DNA of 33,500 nucleotides from an uncultured Spirochaetaceae bacterium (lineage in GTDB: Bacteria > Spirochaetota > Spirochaetia > Treponematales > Treponemataceae). Of this stretch, positions 31,325-33,500 are shown one piece after another (position 1 is the first letter of the stretch; every line of letters begins with the position of its first letter). The stretch covers positions 1 through 33,500 of the forward strand of contig CACZPR010000046.1 in NCBI GenBank assembly GCA_902783155.1. Reading direction: 5' to 3'. The position numbers were made by a program, and so were the translations under genes. The notes below the pieces were generated by a model, which was given only the letters and a program-made list of their open reading frames with translations, was not told the origin of the DNA and did no database searches.

Positions 31325-32692
31325 ATGAATCCAGTCATTCTGATTATAAGCCTAGTGCTTGTCGCAATAATAGTTTTCGTCGCTGTCATGCTTATACGCA
31401 ACATACTTGCGCCCAAAAAGATTGGAAGCATAAAAAAACTGATAAAGGACGGAAAATACCAGGCCGCTGAAAAACTTGCAAAGGCAATCCTGGCAAAAAA
31501 CTCCAGGGACTACGAGGCCCACTACTGGCTTGGCGCAACATATCTGGCAAGCGGAAAACAGGAGCAGGCATACATAGAGTTCAAGGCCGTGAACGACAAC
31601 GCAGTACTTGACGGATCCATCCCCGAAATCGATTTGAGAAAGCACCTCACAAAACTTTACCATAAATATGGCGAAGAGGAAGCGGCCCTCAGGGAATACC
31701 TCCTCCTCACAAAGCTGGAACCACAGAACGCCGAAAATTTCTACAACGCCGGAAAAATATACGAGGCAAGTGGCGACACAAGCATGGCGGTCGGAATGTA
31801 CCAGAAGACCATCGGTGTGAACAAGAAGCACTCTAAGGCACACTCCGCCTTGGGCTACATTTTTTTGAAGAACAAGCAATACGTGTCCGCACAGGCAGAA
31901 ATCGACCAGGCACTTAGGCTGGAGCCGGAATGTTGGTCAAACTACTACTACCAGGGCAAACTACTGATGGAGACCGGAAACTACGGAGCCGCCCTCAAAT
32001 CTTTTGAAAAGTCCCAGCGCGCGCCGGAATACAGGCAGAAGGCACTTATTGAACGCGGAAACTGTTTTATGAAGGCCGAGAACTACGAGAGCGCAATCCA
32101 GGAATTCATAAGCGCAATCCAATGCTCCAAGGACCCGAAGGCGAACGACATTCTCTACGCCAGATATTTTCTTGCGTCCTGTTACGAAAAGACCCACAAC
32201 ATCGAAATGGCAATCGAGCAGTGGGAAAAAATCAAGCAGAAGAACGCACATTTCCGGGACGTGGCCCAAAAGCTGCAGGAGTACCGCGACCTACAGTCAA
32301 ACGACAGCATGAAGGAATACCTTACCGCCGGCGTTCCTGATTTTGTGGACCTATGCAAAAGTACAGTCGCAAAGGCATACCAGCTTGACGCACAGAGCGT
32401 AGACGAGACACCGTTCGGGTGTTCGATGGTATGCGTTGAAAATAAAAAAGGCGAATGGAGAAACGCACGTCCGCTCATGTTCCTTGTTGATTTCCACAGG
32501 GACGCGGAGCCTGTCAAGGACAACGCAATCAGAAAGATTACCGACAAGCTCAAGGAACTCTCGTACTACAAGGCGATTGTATTCTCATCCTCAGGCTTCA
32601 CAAATCTTGCGCTGCAGTACGCGGAAACACGCCCGGTCATTTTAATTGACAGGGAGCATCTGGAGACAATTCTTTCCAAGGCAGCACTGTAA
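31325..32692 (+). CDS. Membrane-anchored TPR protein with degenerate Mrr-type endonuclease domain
   Basis: This 455-residue protein begins with a membrane segment (MNPVILIISLVLVAIIVFVA) followed by basic residues, implying a cytoplasmic body. Six or more TPRs follow (about 40-310; EAHYWLGATYLASGKQEQAY, AENFYNAGKIYEASGDTSMA, AHSALGYIFLKNKQYVSAQA). The last 100 residues resemble an Mrr-like restriction-endonuclease fold: PLMFLVDFHRDAEPVKDNAI, then YKAIVFSSSGFTNLALQYAE and PVILIDREHLETIL. The usual Q/E-x-K catalytic pair appears as Asp-Phe-His, so nuclease activity is doubtful. The start is ATG 31325 with AAAGGGG 11 nt upstream; a GTG at 31274 would add 17 residues but lacks a ribosome site. The next gene starts directly at its stop. 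Confidence 0.8.
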   Translation: MNPVILIISLVLVAIIVFVAVMLIRNILAPKKIGSIKKLIKDGKYQAAEKLAKAILAKNSRDYEAHYWLGATYLASGKQEQAYIEFKAVNDNAVLDGSIPEIDLRKHLTKLYHKYGEEEAALREYLLLTKLEPQNAENFYNAGKIYEASGDTSMAVGMYQKTIGVNKKHSKAHSALGYIFLKNKQYVSAQAEIDQALRLEPECWSNYYYQGKLLMETGNYGAALKSFEKSQRAPEYRQKALIERGNCFMKAENYESAIQEFISAIQCSKDPKANDILYARYFLASCYEKTHNIEMAIEQWEKIKQKNAHFRDVAQKLQEYRDLQSNDSMKEYLTAGVPDFVDLCKSTVAKAYQLDAQSVDETPFGCSMVCVENKKGEWRNARPLMFLVDFHRDAEPVKDNAIRKITDKLKELSYYKAIVFSSSGFTNLALQYAETRPVILIDREHLETILSKAAL

Positions 32693-33460
32693 ATGAAATT
32701 CCTCTGCGTCTCGGACATTGTGGACCCGCTGATTTATTCAACATCGGTCAAGGAGCGGTACAGCGACATAGATGCCATAATCTGTGCCGGGGACCTCTCC
32801 ATGGAATACCAGGATTTCATTGTCACCGCGCTCAACAAGCCCATGTTCTTTGTTTTCGGGAACCATGACCTGAAAGATTTTTACATGTACAGCAAAAAAT
32901 CCACAAGAATTCCGCAGTCGTCAAACGTAACGGCGATGCAGGCAATGGAAAAGGCACACGGGGGCGACTACATAAGCAACAGGTCGATTGCGTACAAAAA
33001 CCTTTCGTTCACCCTGCCCGACGGGAAAAAGACACCGCTTTTGATTGCGGGAGTCTCAGGTTCGATGCGCTACAACCAGGGCGAGGACCAATTCACCGAA
33101 TCACAGATGAAGTGGCAGCTGCTGAGGCTTGCCCCAAAAATGATATGGAACAAAATCCGCTACGGAAGATGTTGCGACATTTTTTTGACGCACGCCTCTC
33201 CCCGGCACATACACGACCGTGAGGATCCCTGCCACAGGGGATTTGAATGTTTTAACTGGTTCATCGAGCATTTCAAGCCCGCCATGCTGATTCATGGGCA
33301 CATACACCTGTACGATCTGCAGGCTGTCCGGGCAACACAAAGCAAGGAGACTATGGTAATAAACTGCTACAGCCATCTTGTAATTGATTACCAGCCCAAT
33401 TTCACGGGAAAAAAAGGAGAAACCATTGGCTCAGTCATTAATATCCTCTCAGACAGATGA
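32693..33460 (+). CDS. Calcineurin-like metallophosphoesterase
   Basis: This 255-residue cytoplasmic protein has the two-metal phosphoesterase motifs in order: FLCVSDIVD (Asp8), CAGDL (Asp34), FGNHDL (Asn57-His58), LTHASPRHIHD and LIHGHIHLYD. The first motif is normally D-x-H; here the His position is Val10, with Asp11 next to it, so one metal site may differ. Substrates in this superfamily range from phosphoproteins to nucleotides and nucleic acids; none can be assigned. The ATG immediately follows the TPR gene stop (TAAATG), so the two are translationally coupled, which suggests a membrane-scaffolded phosphatase. Confidence 0.88.
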   Translation: MKFLCVSDIVDPLIYSTSVKERYSDIDAIICAGDLSMEYQDFIVTALNKPMFFVFGNHDLKDFYMYSKKSTRIPQSSNVTAMQAMEKAHGGDYISNRSIAYKNLSFTLPDGKKTPLLIAGVSGSMRYNQGEDQFTESQMKWQLLRLAPKMIWNKIRYGRCCDIFLTHASPRHIHDREDPCHRGFECFNWFIEHFKPAMLIHGHIHLYDLQAVRATQSKETMVINCYSHLVIDYQPNFTGKKGETIGSVINILSDR

Positions 33461-33500
33461 AGATTTCAACAAAGCCCGCAACAAGGCACTGATTAACGAA
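33426..33500 (+). CDS. Start of a further gene (truncated by the window end)
   Basis: An open frame begins with TTG at 33426, preceded by AAGGAG at 6-nt spacing, and runs to the window end (25 codons, MAQSLISSQTDEDFNKARNK...). It overlaps the end of the phosphoesterase gene by 35 bp in another frame. The competing ATG at 33457 leads to a stop after 11 codons. No function can be inferred from this much sequence. Confidence 0.6.
   Translation, partial: MAQSLISSQTDEDFNKARNKALINE

Noticed and set aside
31325..32692. Considered as part of a restriction-modification or defence system because of the Mrr-like domain
   Set aside because: There is no methyltransferase or other defence gene nearby, the catalytic Lys is missing and the protein is membrane-anchored with TPRs.

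Overview
The window looks like chromosome from a carbohydrate-using, host-associated spirochaete, most likely a commensal Treponema of the gut, rumen or mouth. This is judged from gene content and protein style, not from a search: many signal-peptide and TPR proteins, a TmpB-like protein with an Ala/Glu/Arg-rich tail, a NusA with a C-terminal zinc ribbon, and a TIGR03545/TIGR03546-like gene pair. Coding density is very high. No gene-free stretch exceeds 300 bases, and I see no tRNA, rRNA, insertion sequence, prophage or CRISPR array.

Left part (1-7821, all minus strand): the conserved rimP-nusA-infB operon, with infB running off the left edge. It is preceded by a good promoter and a terminator-like hairpin in the leader. 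Then come a SulP anion transporter plus MATE exporter operon, a secreted M15-type peptidase with a charged coiled-coil tail, and an RluA-type pseudouridine synthase.

Middle left (7852-11236, plus strand): a secreted transglutaminase-like protein, an EamA/DMT transporter, a small secreted protein of unknown role and a lipoprotein with a C39-like cysteine-peptidase signature. This part ends at a strong bidirectional terminator.

Sugar locus (11320-17079, minus strand): GH36 alpha-galactosidase, a GT-B glycosyltransferase-like protein, a TetR-family regulator and a GPH-type sugar symporter form one operon. Its promoter carries a palindrome just downstream of the predicted start site and another over the -10, which looks like TetR autoregulation. 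A second perfect palindrome lies between the regulator and the transporter.

Middle right (17241-20917, plus strand): a long RluA-type pseudouridine synthase, a secreted GH3 (NagZ-like) glycosidase and an RsmB/NSUN-type m5C methyltransferase. They converge on the TIGR03545/03546-like envelope pair with overlapping stop codons.

Right part (20914-33500): the AsmA-like TIGR03545/03546 pair, a 1951-residue membrane-anchored periplasmic TPR protein full of recent internal duplications, the TmpB-like TPR protein just upstream of it in the same operon and, divergently, a membrane-anchored TPR protein with a degenerate Mrr-type nuclease domain, a metallophosphoesterase, and the start of another gene.

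Two themes stand out. First, four genes (both pseudouridine synthases, the GH3 enzyme and the TIGR03546-like gene) have a good promoter whose -10 lies only 6-8 nt before the ATG, and no Shine-Dalgarno. They look like leaderless mRNAs in a genome whose other genes mostly have clear Shine-Dalgarno sites. Second, the right third is dominated by TPR and AsmA-like envelope proteins, which may form an undescribed envelope scaffold or lipid-handling module. That is inference.
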